Positions 17,002-26,182 are shown, numbered from the stretch's first letter. The stretch: 64,000 bases of DNA from Actinomycetota bacterium (GCA_016700055.1 CP064997.1:868001-932000); one strand, 5' to 3'. A program made the numbers and translations. The notes: a model not told the origin generated them from the sequence alone.

Positions 17002-18186
17002 ATGACCGCAGTCGAGGGTGAGGCGAGGACGGGGGCGACACGGTTCCCGCCCGATCTCGTGCGGCGCATCGTCGCCCACATGGAAGCCGGCACGCTCGAC
17101 ACCGCGCCGCACACGATGACCGAGCCGGCGTCGGTGTTCACCGACCGGGATCGGTTCGAGCGCGAGGTCGACGAGCTGTTCCGCCACGGCGCCCACGTCG
17201 TCGGCTGGACCGGCGAGCTCGCCGGGCCCAACACGTACGTCACCAAGCTCGTCGCCGGGCTGCCCGTGCTGATCACGCGCGACGAGCACGGCGAGCTGCA
17301 CGCCTTCCGCAACGCGTGCACGCACCGCGGCGCGCAGGTGGCGCACGAGGAGTGCGGCTCGGCGCGGCGGCTCACCTGCCCCTATCACTCGTGGAGCTTC
17401 GACCTCGCCGGCCGCCTTGCCGGCCAGCCGGATGCCGACGCGTTCGCGGACCTCGATCCCGCCGAGCTCGGCCTGCAGCCGCTCCCCCTTGCGGACGTGG
17501 CCGGCCTGCTCGTGGTCGGGCTCAGCGAGGACGTCGACCCGGCGGCCGAGTTCGCCGAGATCGCGCCGCATCTGCAGTGGTGCGGCTACTCGAACCACGA
17601 GGTCGTCTGCCGCCACGAGTGGCAGGTGCAGGCGAACTGGAAGATCGCGTTCGACGTGAACCTGGAGGGCTACCACATCGCCCATCTGCACCGGGAGACG
17701 CTGCACTCGTTCGTCGTCAACAACTCGATCTACGACACGTTCGGCCGCCACGCCCGCTGGGGGTTCCCGACGCGGGCGATGGCCGAGAGCGTCGGGGTGC
17801 CCGAGCACGAGTGGCCCGACCCGGCCCCGATCAGCATCATCCACACGTTCTTCCCGAGCTGCATAGTGCTGGAGACGCCGGTGAGCAGCCAGATGTTCCG
17901 CATCTACCCGGGCGCTCACCCCGGGGTCTGCACGGTCGAGCTCATCGAGGCGTCGCTGCGCCCGGTGGGCAGCGAGGACGAGCGCGCGGCGCGCAAGGCC
18001 GGGGCTGACTTCGCCGCGGTCGTCGTCGGCACCGAGGACTTCCCCGCCGCCGAGCAGTGCCAGCTGGGCGCAGAGGTGGGTCTCACCCACTTCCGCTTCG
18101 GCACCAACGAGCCGATGCTGCAGCACTGGCACCACGTGTGGCGCGAAGCCATCGAGGACGTCGAAGTCACCGACACCGGCGCATAG
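17002..18186 (+). CDS. Rieske non-haem iron oxygenase, large subunit
   Basis: A 394-residue ring-hydroxylating oxygenase alpha subunit. The N-terminal Rieske [2Fe-2S] motif is C-x-H-x17-C-x2-H (CTHRG ... CPYHSW, about residues 107-130). The catalytic domain has the iron ligands in NLEGYHIAHLH near residue 222. It needs an external reductase and perhaps a small subunit; neither is next to it. ATG 17002 is preferred to GTG 16987, which lies almost against the hairpin. It follows the MFS gene after a hairpin and precedes a CoA ligase by 18 bp. Substrate unknown; KshA-type 9-alpha-hydroxylation is possible but the sequence looks more like general aromatic oxygenases. Confidence 0.85.
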   Translation: MTAVEGEARTGATRFPPDLVRRIVAHMEAGTLDTAPHTMTEPASVFTDRDRFEREVDELFRHGAHVVGWTGELAGPNTYVTKLVAGLPVLITRDEHGELHAFRNACTHRGAQVAHEECGSARRLTCPYHSWSFDLAGRLAGQPDADAFADLDPAELGLQPLPLADVAGLLVVGLSEDVDPAAEFAEIAPHLQWCGYSNHEVVCRHEWQVQANWKIAFDVNLEGYHIAHLHRETLHSFVVNNSIYDTFGRHARWGFPTRAMAESVGVPEHEWPDPAPISIIHTFFPSCIVLETPVSSQMFRIYPGAHPGVCTVELIEASLRPVGSEDERAARKAGADFAAVVVGTEDFPAAEQCQLGAEVGLTHFRFGTNEPMLQHWHHVWREAIEDVEVTDTGA

Positions 18187-18204
18187 GACGAGGGGACCCG
18201 AACC

Positions 18205-19641
18205 ATGCCGATCATCTCCATCAGCCGCGCGATCGCCGAGAACGCCGAGCGCGACCCGGACCGCCCGGCGATCACCTGCGGCGACGACACCGTGACGCGC
18301 ATCGAGCTCGAGCGTCGCACGAACCGCATCGCCCGCGCGCTGGCCGAGCTCGGGGTCGGCGAGGGTCGGTACGTCACCCTCGCGCTGCCCAACTCGGTCG
18401 CGTTCTACGAGGCCGCGCTCGCGATCTGGAAGCTCGGCGCCACTCCCCAGCCGGTGAGCTGGCGGCTGCCCGACCGTGAGCGCCGCGAGATCGTCGAGCT
18501 GGCGGACTCCCCGGTGGTGGTCGGCGCCGAACCCGACGCGCACCCCGGCCGCCAGGTGCTGCCCCTCGGCTGGGAGCCGGACCCGACGATCGACGACACT
18601 CCCCTGCCCGACGTGATCGCTCCCCACTGGAAGGCGCCTACCTCCGGGGGGTCGACGGGTCGTCCGAAGCTGATCGTCGCGGCCGACCCGGGGACCGTCG
18701 ACACCGAGTCACCCGGGTTGGGTCAGCGCCGCGACGGAGTGGTGCTGATCCCCGGGCCGCTGTACCACAACGCCCCGTTCAGCTTCGGGTCGACGGGGTT
18801 GTTCCATGGCAACCACCTGGTGCTGCTGCCCCACTTCGACGCCGAAGCCGCGCTCGCCGCGATCGAGCACCACCAGGTGGACTGGACGCTGATGGTGCCG
18901 ACGATGATGTCGCGCATCTTGCGCCTGCCGCTCGCCGTCCGCGAGCGCTACGACCTGTCGTCGCTCCAGGTGCTGTGGCACATGGCCGCACCGTGCCCGC
19001 CGTGGGTCAAAGACGGCTGGTGCGAGTGGATCGGCGGCGAGAAGGTGTACGAGCTGTACGCGGGCACCGAGGCGCAGGCGGTCACCGTGATCCGCGGCGA
19101 CGAGTGGCAGGCGCACCGCGGTTCGGTGGGGCGCTGCGTCACCGGCGAGATCCGCATCCTCGATCCCGACACGTACACCGAGCTGCCGCGCGGCGAACAG
19201 GGCGAGGTGTTCATGCGCAACGACCGTGCCACCTACGAGTACCTGGGCGCGGAGGCGCGCCTGTCCCCCGACGGCTGGGAGAGCCTCGGCGACATGGGCT
19301 CGATGGACGCCGACGGATACCTGTACCTGTCCGACCGGCGCGGCGACATGATCCTGTCGGGGGGCGCCAACATCTATCCCGCCGAGGTGGAGCTGGCGCT
19401 CAGCGAGCACCCGGCGATGGTGTCGTGCGCGGTGATCGGCCTGCCCGACGAGGATCTCGGCAGCAGGATCCACGCGATCGTCCAGATGTCGCATCCGGTC
19501 GCCGACGACGAGCTGCGGTCATTCCTCGCCGAGAGGCTCGTGCGCTACAAGATCCCGCGCACGTTCGAGCACGTCGACGAGATGGTGCGCGACGACGCCG
19601 GCAAGGTGCGTCGGTCCGCGTTGCGCGACGAACGGATGTAG
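18205..19641 (+). CDS. Acyl/steroid-acid CoA ligase (AMP-forming)
   Basis: A 478-residue member of the adenylate-forming superfamily that activates a carboxylate to its CoA thioester. The ATP P-loop is TSGGSTGRPKL near residue 151, the acyl-adenylate motif is YELYAGTEAQ near residue 282, and the C-terminal hinge and lysine are LYLSDRRGDMI and DDAGKVRRS. It is short for a FadD (about 540) and resembles bile-acid or HIP-type CoA ligases; FadD3-like work in this operon is inference. Purine-rich AGGACGAGGGG lies upstream of the ATG. The gene ends the long plus-strand operon and converges on the P450. Confidence 0.82.
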   Translation: MPIISISRAIAENAERDPDRPAITCGDDTVTRIELERRTNRIARALAELGVGEGRYVTLALPNSVAFYEAALAIWKLGATPQPVSWRLPDRERREIVELADSPVVVGAEPDAHPGRQVLPLGWEPDPTIDDTPLPDVIAPHWKAPTSGGSTGRPKLIVAADPGTVDTESPGLGQRRDGVVLIPGPLYHNAPFSFGSTGLFHGNHLVLLPHFDAEAALAAIEHHQVDWTLMVPTMMSRILRLPLAVRERYDLSSLQVLWHMAAPCPPWVKDGWCEWIGGEKVYELYAGTEAQAVTVIRGDEWQAHRGSVGRCVTGEIRILDPDTYTELPRGEQGEVFMRNDRATYEYLGAEARLSPDGWESLGDMGSMDADGYLYLSDRRGDMILSGGANIYPAEVELALSEHPAMVSCAVIGLPDEDLGSRIHAIVQMSHPVADDELRSFLAERLVRYKIPRTFEHVDEMVRDDAGKVRRSALRDERM

Positions 19642-19654
19642 GCCGGACCGCGGA

Positions 19655-20878
19655 TCAGACCCGCGCGAGCGCCACCGGCAGCGACTGGATGCCGCGTACG
19701 AACGAGGAATGGCCGTATTCCGGTACTTGGGCGGGGTCGGCCAGGCGCAGCTCGAGGCCCCGCTGACGGGCGCGTCCGAGCAGCTCTTCCAAGATGATGC
19801 GGATCTCCAGGCGGGCGAGGGCCATGCCCATGCACAGGTGCGGGCCCCAGCCGAACGCGATGTGCGGGTTCGGGTCGCGGCTCACGTCGAACTTGAACGG
19901 GTCGTCGAACACTTCCTCGTCACGGTTCGCCGACACGTAGCACATCAGCACCTGCGCGCCCGCCGGGATGGTGACCCCGCGCACCTCGACGTCGCTCATG
20001 GTGAGTCGATTCATGTTGAGCAGCGGCGTCACCCACCGCAGGCACTCCTCGATGGTGGTGTCGAGGCCGCCCTCGCGGTCGAGGCGGGCGAGCGTGTACG
20101 CCATCTGCTCGGGATGGCGAAGCAACGCGTCGAGACCTCCGGTGATCACGTTGCGCGTCGTCTCGTTGCCGCCGACGAGCAGGAGCAGGGCGTTGCCGAT
20201 GACCCGCTCGTCATCCATCACCTCGCCCAAGACGTCGGCGTGGACGAGCTTGGAGACGAGGTCGTCACCGGGGCGCTCCTTGCGCTCGGCGATCACCTTC
20301 GTGATGTACTCGTGATACTCGAACGCCGCCGTGACGACGTCATCGGTGACGTTCTCGGGGCCGTCCGCCCCGGTGATCATCTGGTCGCTCCAGCGCTGCA
20401 GCATCTCGTAGTCGCTCTCCGGCGCGGCGAGCATCTCGCCGATCAGCGTCATCGGCAGCGGCTTCGCGATGTCGGTGACGATGTCACCCGAGCCACGTTC
20501 GAGAAGACGGTCGACGAGGCGACGCGCCACCTCGCGCACGTGCCCCTCGTGCGCGGTCATCTGCTCGCGGGTGAAGCCCCGAGACACGATGCGGCGCTGC
20601 TCGGCGTGGAACGGGTCGTCGGTGTCGATCATCGACTCCTGGACCGGCGAGTTCGGGCGTGAGCCGCCGCTGTTGGAGAAGATCGCCGGCTGGCGCTCCG
20701 CCCAGCGGATGTCCTCCAGCTTGGTCAGGCCCCAGATGCCGGCGTCGTCGCGATAGACGGGCTCGTGGGCGCGGAGCACGGTGAAGAACGCGTGGGGATC
20801 GCCGACGTAGAGGTCGCGATCGAGGAGGCGGCGCCGCTCGAAGTCCGCGGGCAGGGTCGAGGCGGATTGCATCGTCAT
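19655..20878 (-). CDS. Cytochrome P450, CYP142/CYP125-like sterol side-chain oxidase
   Basis: A 407-residue P450. Landmarks: SNSGG and IDTDDPFH in the B-helix region (CYP142 of M. tuberculosis has SNAGG and IDMDDPAH), I-helix LLVGGNETTRNV, ExxR in EECLRW, haem loop FGWGPHLCMGMALARLE, and C-terminal SFVRGIQSLPV like CYP142's NFVSGLESMPV. These shared features suggest oxidation of the terminal carbon of a sterol side chain to alcohol, aldehyde and acid. The ATG overlaps the stop of the CoA-transferase gene (ATGA), so it is the third gene of the minus-strand operon starting at 23411. Confidence 0.85.
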   Translation of the reverse strand: MTMQSASTLPADFERRRLLDRDLYVGDPHAFFTVLRAHEPVYRDDAGIWGLTKLEDIRWAERQPAIFSNSGGSRPNSPVQESMIDTDDPFHAEQRRIVSRGFTREQMTAHEGHVREVARRLVDRLLERGSGDIVTDIAKPLPMTLIGEMLAAPESDYEMLQRWSDQMITGADGPENVTDDVVTAAFEYHEYITKVIAERKERPGDDLVSKLVHADVLGEVMDDERVIGNALLLLVGGNETTRNVITGGLDALLRHPEQMAYTLARLDREGGLDTTIEECLRWVTPLLNMNRLTMSDVEVRGVTIPAGAQVLMCYVSANRDEEVFDDPFKFDVSRDPNPHIAFGWGPHLCMGMALARLEIRIILEELLGRARQRGLELRLADPAQVPEYGHSSFVRGIQSLPVALARV

Positions 20879-22137
20879 GCGATGGCTCCTTCTGTGCGGA
20901 GAGCGGCGAGCTCGTCGTCGGTGAGGGCGAGCTCGTCACGCAGGATCTGGTCGGTGTGCTCGCCGAGCCACGGCGGGCGGGTTTCGGGACCTTGGGCGAC
21001 GCGGGACATCCTCACCGGGTTGCCGGGCACGACCACCGGCTCGGCGACGCCGTCGGTGCGCGGCACCTCGACGAGCATCTGCCGGGTGGCGAGGTGGGGG
21101 TCGGCGAGCACCTGGGCGGCACTGAGGCACGGCCCCGCCGCCACCCCGGCAGCCGAGAGCGCGTGGCAGGCCTCGACGTTCGTCATCTCGGCCGCCCAGC
21201 CGGCGACACCTTCCCGGATCACGTCGATGTGCTCCCGCCAGCCGGCGCGGGTGGCGAAGCGGGGGTCGGTGAGCCACTCTTCGTGGCCGACGAGGCGAGC
21301 GAGACGCTCGAACTCGTGCTCGCGCCCGACCTGGACGACGAACCACCCGCCGGCACCGTCGCCACCTCCGGCCGGGAAGCCGTCGAGCACCATCGAGAGC
21401 CCCCGGCCGGGCTCGGGACGCTCGCCCATGCTCCAGTAGTTCACGACGACGTCCGCGAAGGCGACCATCGAGTCGAACATCGCCACGTCGACGTGCTGGC
21501 CGACACCGGTTGCGTCGCGGTGGCGGAGCGCGGCGAGCACCCCGATGACGCCGAACAGCGCGGTGCCGATGTCGCCGAGCGCTCCGACGGGGCCGACGGT
21601 AGGCGGCTGACCGGGCACCCGCTTCCACTCGTAGAGCCCGCTCATCGCCTCTGCCACCGCGGCGTACGCCGGCCAAGAGCCGTAAGGGCTGGCCGTGGTG
21701 TTGCCGAACCCGCTGATCGAGAGGTACACGCCGCGCGGGTGCACCGCGGCGACGTCGTCGTAGCCGAGGCCGAGGCGCGCGAGCGCGCCACCCTTGAAGT
21801 TCTCGGCGATCACGTCGAAGCGCGGGGCGAGGCGCAGCACGAGGTCTCGCCCGGAGGGGGACTTCAAGTCGATGCAGATGCTGCGCTTGGACAAGTTGTT
21901 GCGCAAGAACGTCGCGCCCACGCGGCGCCCGAGAGGGTCGGTCATCGCCGGCAGCGAGCCGCGCCCGAGGTCGCCACCGCTCGGGTGCTCGATCTTCACC
22001 ACCTCGGCACCGAGGCGCCCGAGGAGCTGGGTGGCGAAGGGCAGGGCCTGCATCTGCTCCAGGGCGAGCACCCGCACACCGGCCAGCGGCTTCTGGTTGC
22101 CGGCAGCGTCAGGGTTGGCGATCTCGCCCAGTTGCAC
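20875..22137 (-). CDS. CaiB/BaiF family CoA-transferase (family III)
   Basis: A 420-residue family III CoA-transferase. N-terminal LAGVRVLALEQMQALPFATQLLGRLGAEVVKIEHP carries the CoA-binding fold; RNNLSKRSICIDLKS and DVIAENFKGG follow. In the middle are GDIGTALFGVIGVLAALRHRD and GVGQHVDVAMFDSM, the usual family landmarks; the catalytic Asp is probably the one in GALGDIGTA. It moves CoA from one acyl-CoA to a free acid. GTG 22137 (MQLGEIANPD...) is chosen; it lies 17 bp after the acyl-CoA dehydrogenase stop. The partner P450 makes acids, so this may activate a sterol or bile-type acid. Confidence 0.85.
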   Translation of the reverse strand: MQLGEIANPDAAGNQKPLAGVRVLALEQMQALPFATQLLGRLGAEVVKIEHPSGGDLGRGSLPAMTDPLGRRVGATFLRNNLSKRSICIDLKSPSGRDLVLRLAPRFDVIAENFKGGALARLGLGYDDVAAVHPRGVYLSISGFGNTTASPYGSWPAYAAVAEAMSGLYEWKRVPGQPPTVGPVGALGDIGTALFGVIGVLAALRHRDATGVGQHVDVAMFDSMVAFADVVVNYWSMGERPEPGRGLSMVLDGFPAGGGDGAGGWFVVQVGREHEFERLARLVGHEEWLTDPRFATRAGWREHIDVIREGVAGWAAEMTNVEACHALSAAGVAAGPCLSAAQVLADPHLATRQMLVEVPRTDGVAEPVVVPGNPVRMSRVAQGPETRPPWLGEHTDQILRDELALTDDELAALRTEGAIA

Positions 22138-22154
22138 GGCGGCGATCGTAGTGG

Positions 22155-23411
22155 TCAGCCGTTCTTCGGGAGCTGGCTGAACGGCACGCCCTTCAGGTCG
22201 CCCGGCTCCTTCGGCAACCCGAGGCCGCGCTCGGCGGCGATGTTCTTCTGGATCTGGTCGGTGCCGCCGTAGATCGCCGGCCCGGGCGAGAACGCAGTGA
22301 GCTCCTGCACGCTGCCCTTCGACAGTGCGGAGGGTCCCCACAACATGCCTTCCGCGCCGACGATCTGGTTTCCGATCTCTCTGGCCCGGCGCAGGGTGTG
22401 GGTCAGCAGCAACTTGGCGAGGTTGCCCTCGACGCCGGTGAGCGACTGGCGGCTGCGCGCCCTCGTCACGTTCAACCTGTTCAGCATGGTGAGCGTGTAC
22501 AGCTCGGCCAGGCCCTGGCGCACGATCGGATCGTCGATGCAGCCGGTTCGCCTGGCGAGCGCGGTGAACTGGGTGACGGTGCCGCCGCCGAGCGCCCCCG
22601 CGGCGGTTCCCGCGCGGGCCTCGGTGAAGTTGGCGACCTTCATCTGCAGATGTCCGGCCACGGAGCCCGGCAGCGCGACACCGATCCCGGCACCGCCGCC
22701 GGAGCCGATCGAGGCCCTCTCCACCATCAGCGTCGTGTTGGCCACCGCCCAGCCGTTGTTCAGCCCGCCGATCACGTTCTCGACCGGCACCCTGGCCTCG
22801 TCGATGAACACCTCGTTGAACATCGCGCGACCGGTCATCTCACGCAGCGGGCGAACCTCGACCCCGGGCTGGTGCATGTCGAACGCGAAGTAGGTGATGC
22901 CCTGGTGCTTGGGCACCTCCGGATCGGTGCGGGCGAGCAGCATCCCCCAGTCGGCGTGCTGGCCGCCCGAGGTCCACACCTTCTGCCCGGTGATCACGAA
23001 CTCGTCGCCGTCACGCACCGCCTTGCACTGCAGCCCGGCGAGATCGCTGCCCGCGCCGGGCTCGCTGAACAGCTGGCACCAGGCGTCGGTGCCGTCGACG
23101 ATGCGCCTCACGAAGCGCTGCTGCAGCGACTCGTCGCCGTGCACGGCGATCGTGGGTGCGGCGAGCATCAGCCCGAGCCCGAGCGGCGGTCCGAGGACCT
23201 CGCTCGCGGTGAGCTGGCTGCCGACGGCCATCGAGAGGTCGCGGGTGTAGCCACGGCCGCCGAGCTCGGTCGGCAGCATCGGTGCCGAGTACCCGGCGTC
23301 GGCCAGACGCCGCCACCACTCGGCCACGGTGAGCTCAGGGTCCCAAGCACCTTCGGCCCATTCGCGCACCTCGTCGCGCACCTGCTCAGCGGTGATCTGG
23401 TGTTCCCCCAT
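22155..23411 (-). CDS. Acyl-CoA dehydrogenase family protein
   Basis: A 418-residue FAD-dependent acyl-CoA dehydrogenase. Middle-domain signatures are CQLFSEPGAGSDLA near residue 112 and ITGQKVWTSGGQ near residue 140. The C-terminal motif, YEGT in canonical enzymes, reads IYGGTDQIQKN, so the usual base at that position is Gly and the catalytic Glu may sit elsewhere, as in isovaleryl and steroid-type enzymes. It leads the operon with the CoA-transferase and CYP142-like P450 and has the -10 TAGCTT 7 nt before its ATG. A role in sterol side-chain beta-oxidation is inferred from context. Confidence 0.85.
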   Translation of the reverse strand: MGEHQITAEQVRDEVREWAEGAWDPELTVAEWWRRLADAGYSAPMLPTELGGRGYTRDLSMAVGSQLTASEVLGPPLGLGLMLAAPTIAVHGDESLQQRFVRRIVDGTDAWCQLFSEPGAGSDLAGLQCKAVRDGDEFVITGQKVWTSGGQHADWGMLLARTDPEVPKHQGITYFAFDMHQPGVEVRPLREMTGRAMFNEVFIDEARVPVENVIGGLNNGWAVANTTLMVERASIGSGGGAGIGVALPGSVAGHLQMKVANFTEARAGTAAGALGGGTVTQFTALARRTGCIDDPIVRQGLAELYTLTMLNRLNVTRARSRQSLTGVEGNLAKLLLTHTLRRAREIGNQIVGAEGMLWGPSALSKGSVQELTAFSPGPAIYGGTDQIQKNIAAERGLGLPKEPGDLKGVPFSQLPKNG

Positions 23412-23418
23412 GCCCGAA

Positions 23419-23424
23419 AAGCTA
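23419..23424 (-). promoter_or_regulatory. -10 element TAGCTT, leaderless promoter of the ACAD-CaiB-P450 operon
   Basis: TAGCTT on the minus strand ends 7 nt before the ATG at 23411; the promoter lies in the 21-bp gap after the flavin reductase gene. Confidence 0.45.
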
Positions 23425-23432
23425 GCCGCCGT

Positions 23433-24503
23433 TCAGTCCTCGAGGCGGAGCGGAGGGTAGTCGACGTAACCGGCCGGACCGGGGGTGTAGAGGGTCTTGC
23501 GATCGAACGTCGCGAGCGGCGCGCCGGCGCGGAAGCGCTCGACGAGATCGGGGTTGGCGATGAAGTGCCGGGCGAAGCTGACCGCGTCGGCGACGCCGCT
23601 GTCGATCGCCATCTCGGCCGTCTCGAAGTCGAACCCGTCGTTCGCGATCAGACCGCCGCCGAAAGCTTCGCGGGCGAGCGCGAACGCATCCAGGGCGGGC
23701 ACCGGGGAGCGGATGACGTGCACGTACGCGAACCCGGCGCCGCGCAGACGCTCCAGCAGCGTGGAGTAGGTGTCGACGGGGTCCGCGTCGCTGATGTCGT
23801 TGAACTCGACGCCGGGGCAGATGCGCAGGCCGACGCGGTCGGCGCCGAGCACGGCGGCCATCGCCTCCATCACCTCGACCGTGAACTGCGTGCGCCTGTG
23901 CGTGTCGCCGCCGAAGCGGTCGGTGCGCCGGTTCGTGCCGGTGGACAGGAACTGCATCGGCAGGTAGCCGCTCGCCGCGTGCAGCTCCACGCCGTCGAAG
24001 CCGGCGAGACGCGACAGCTCCGCGGCTGCGGCGTACTCGGCGACGACCGCGTCGACCTCGCCGGTGGACAGCGCGTGGGGCTCGTCGGTGGGCGCCATCC
24101 CGACCGCGTCGGTGAACATCTGCACCTCGGCGCGGATCGCGCTCGGCGCGACCGTCCGCGCGCCGGGCGCCTTGTTGTGGTGGCTCGCCACCCGACCGCA
24201 GTGCATGAGCTGCACGACGATCAACCCGCCGGACGCGTGCACGGCGTCGGTGACCGCGCGCCAGGCCCGCGCTTGGCGCTCGTCGTGCAGCCCGGGCGTG
24301 CGGCAGTAGCCCTTGCCGTCGATCGAGGGCTGCACGCCCTCTGTGACGACCAAACCGGCTTGCGCCCGCTGGCCGTAGTACTGCACGTGCAGGTCGGTCG
24401 GGCAGTCGTGCTCGTCTGCGCGGCTGCGCGTCATCGGCGCCATCACCACGCGGTTGGCGAGGGCGAGAGAACCGAGCTGCACCCCGTCGAAGAGCGACGC
24501 CAT
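23433..24503 (-). CDS. Old-yellow-enzyme family ene-reductase
   Basis: A 356-residue FMN TIM-barrel of the NADH:flavin oxidoreductase/alkene reductase family. Landmarks are NRVVMAPMTRSRA near residue 18, VVQLMHCGRVASH near residue 96, DGVELHAASGYLPMQFL and TDRFGG in the middle, and the phosphate loop region AVSFARHFIANPDL near the C-terminus. Such enzymes reduce activated C=C bonds; steroid 1,4-dien or enone reduction would suit the setting but is not shown by sequence. ATG 24503 (MASLFDG) is chosen, since OYE proteins start just before the LF-x-G segment. Confidence 0.85.
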   Translation of the reverse strand: MASLFDGVQLGSLALANRVVMAPMTRSRADEHDCPTDLHVQYYGQRAQAGLVVTEGVQPSIDGKGYCRTPGLHDERQARAWRAVTDAVHASGGLIVVQLMHCGRVASHHNKAPGARTVAPSAIRAEVQMFTDAVGMAPTDEPHALSTGEVDAVVAEYAAAAELSRLAGFDGVELHAASGYLPMQFLSTGTNRRTDRFGGDTHRRTQFTVEVMEAMAAVLGADRVGLRICPGVEFNDISDADPVDTYSTLLERLRGAGFAYVHVIRSPVPALDAFALAREAFGGGLIANDGFDFETAEMAIDSGVADAVSFARHFIANPDLVERFRAGAPLATFDRKTLYTPGPAGYVDYPPLRLED

Positions 24504-24604
24504 GGCGGCGATCCTCGCAGATCCGACGCTCACGGCCCCAGGTCTCACTACGCGGTGACGCCGCCCGTGCGGCCGGCGTGCCCCGTGCGCAATAGCGTTG
24601 CGCC

Positions 24605-26137
24605 GTGCCCGCGCTCCACCGCCCGAACCCGCGCCGTGCCCGTCGGGCGGCGACGCTACCGACCATCACCATGCTCGTCGCTGTCGTCGCGCTCGCGGCG
24701 TGCTCCAACCGCGACGACAGCGAGTCCACCACCGTCACCACCGCCACCCCGAGCACCGACCCACCCGACACCGCTGCGCCCGACACCGGTGCGCCCGCGA
24801 CCGACCCGCCCGGCACCGGTACACCCGATACCGGCACGCCCGACACGACCGACCCCGGAGGGGAGCCGGGCGTGTTCTTCGGCACGCTCCCGTCGCCGTG
24901 CGGCCCGGGCGACCCGGCACTGCCGGCCAGTGTCGCCGCCGAGGAGAACGGCGGTGACGTGATCCGCGTCGCCGCCGCCAGCGACAAGGGCGCCGTGGCG
25001 GCCCCCGGGCTGAACGCCGAGCTCTACGACGCGGCAGTGGCGTTCGCCGGTTGGTGCAACGCCCAGGGTGGTATCCGCGGCTTGCCGCTCGAGGTGATCG
25101 ATGCCGACGCCAAGCTGTTCGAGGTGCCCGCGGCCATGGAGCGTGTATGTGCGCAGGCGTTCGCGATGGTCGGCGGCGGTTGGGCGTTCGACGACCAGCA
25201 GTTCCCCCGCTTCCACGAGTGCGGGATGATCGACATCGCCGGCTTCACCGTGACCACGGGCAAGGCGATGTCCGACCGGATGGTGCAGCCGATGCCCAAC
25301 CCGTCCGACGCCAAGAACGGCAACTGGTTCCGCTGGGCGGCGAGGGAGCATCCGAGCGCCGTGGCCAGCTTCGCCACGCTCACCGGGGACATCGCCACGA
25401 CGAGACTCGTCGAAGAGCAGTACGTCGAGATGATGGGCACGATCCCGGAGTACCAGGTGGTCGACCGCATCGTCTACAACTCCGCCGGCGAGGCCACGTG
25501 GGCGCCGATCGTCCAGCGGCTGAAGGACAAGGGGGTGCGGGCGATCACCTTCGTCGGTGCCCCGGAGATGTTCGCCCTGCTGCTGAAGGCGATGGACGAG
25601 CTCGGCTTCCGCCCCGAGCTGATCCTGCAGGAGGCGAGCTTCTACGTGGACAGCCTCATCGCCCAGGCGGCGGAGGGCGCCGAGGGGGTCATCGCCACCA
25701 CCGCATACGCCCCGTTCGAGGAGGCCGACCGCTTCCCCGGCCTCGCCTCTTACCTGGAGATGATGGCCGAGCACCGCCCCGGCGGGAAGGTGGCCGGGCT
25801 CGGGCTGCAGGCGACTTCGGCGTACCTGCTCTTCGCGCAGTCCGCCGCCAAGTGCATCGATGCGAACGGCGGCGTGCTGACCCGCTCTTGCCTGCTCGAA
25901 GAAGCGGCCGCGGTCAGCGAGTGGACAGGCGGTGGCCTGCACGCGCCGACCGTGCCCGGATCGAACCGGCCGGCTCAGTGCTCGCTGCTCATGGAGGTGG
26001 TCGGCGGGCGCTGGCAGCGCCATTGGCCCGCGCTCGACTCCGCGGACGACAACGGCGGCGGCTGGCACTGCGACCCGGCCAACGTGATCGAGCTCACCGG
26101 CGACTACGGCGACGTCACCATCGGGCGTCTGCCCTGA
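24605..26137 (+). CDS. ABC importer solute-binding lipoprotein (orphan, Peripla_BP_6 type)
   Basis: A 510-residue branched-chain-amino-acid-type binding protein. The lipoprotein signal is clear: a basic N-terminus, hydrophobic core TMLVAVVALAA and lipobox cysteine C33. A low-complexity Thr/Pro/Asp linker (about 39-87) tethers the binding domain to the membrane. It is a paralogue of the lipoprotein at 47994, sharing the EHGG/HECG-like region, FEExxxFPG, GLGLQATSA, WTGGGLH and GWHCD segments. No permease or ATPase is adjacent, so it may feed the 49.6-53.3 kb transporter. TAGCGT 6 nt before the GTG is a weak -10. Confidence 0.85.
   Translation: MPALHRPNPRRARRAATLPTITMLVAVVALAACSNRDDSESTTVTTATPSTDPPDTAAPDTGAPATDPPGTGTPDTGTPDTTDPGGEPGVFFGTLPSPCGPGDPALPASVAAEENGGDVIRVAAASDKGAVAAPGLNAELYDAAVAFAGWCNAQGGIRGLPLEVIDADAKLFEVPAAMERVCAQAFAMVGGGWAFDDQQFPRFHECGMIDIAGFTVTTGKAMSDRMVQPMPNPSDAKNGNWFRWAAREHPSAVASFATLTGDIATTRLVEEQYVEMMGTIPEYQVVDRIVYNSAGEATWAPIVQRLKDKGVRAITFVGAPEMFALLLKAMDELGFRPELILQEASFYVDSLIAQAAEGAEGVIATTAYAPFEEADRFPGLASYLEMMAEHRPGGKVAGLGLQATSAYLLFAQSAAKCIDANGGVLTRSCLLEEAAAVSEWTGGGLHAPTVPGSNRPAQCSLLMEVVGGRWQRHWPALDSADDNGGGWHCDPANVIELTGDYGDVTIGRLP
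24719..24865 (+). repeat. Low-complexity T/P/D linker repeats in the lipoprotein gene
   Basis: Imperfect five-codon repeats encoding variants of APDTG and TPDTG run through residues about 39-87. They form a flexible, acidic tether after the lipid anchor, as in the paralogue at 48069-48218. Confidence 0.7.
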
Positions 26138-26151
26138 GCAGGACTGACGAT

Positions 26152-26170
26152 TTCTGACGCCCCGTCAGAT
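26152..26170. promoter_or_regulatory. Operator palindrome B before the HMGCS-like gene
   Basis: TTCTGACG-CCC-CGTCAGAT matches operator A except for the central three bases and the last base. It abuts the -10 TACGGT (26170-26175), which is 7 nt from the ATG at 26183, so bound protein would block the promoter. An extra half-site CTGACGA lies just upstream (26142-26149). Confidence 0.75.
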
Positions 26171-26175
26171 ACGGT
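26170..26175 (+). promoter_or_regulatory. -10 element TACGGT, leaderless promoter
   Basis: TACGGT shares its first base with the end of operator B and lies 7 nt before ATG 26183. It is identical to the two -10 boxes at 38663 and 38685. Confidence 0.45.
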
Positions 26176-26182
26176 GGCGGGG

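Noticed and set aside
16612..18627. A 671-codon minus-strand open frame opposite the MFS end, Rieske oxygenase and ligase start
   Set aside because: Spans three genes and an intergenic hairpin; low-complexity translation.
24593..24598. TAGCGT as the -10 of the orphan lipoprotein gene
   Set aside because: Spacing (6 nt) fits, but the hexamer is poor, so I did not list it as a separate feature.
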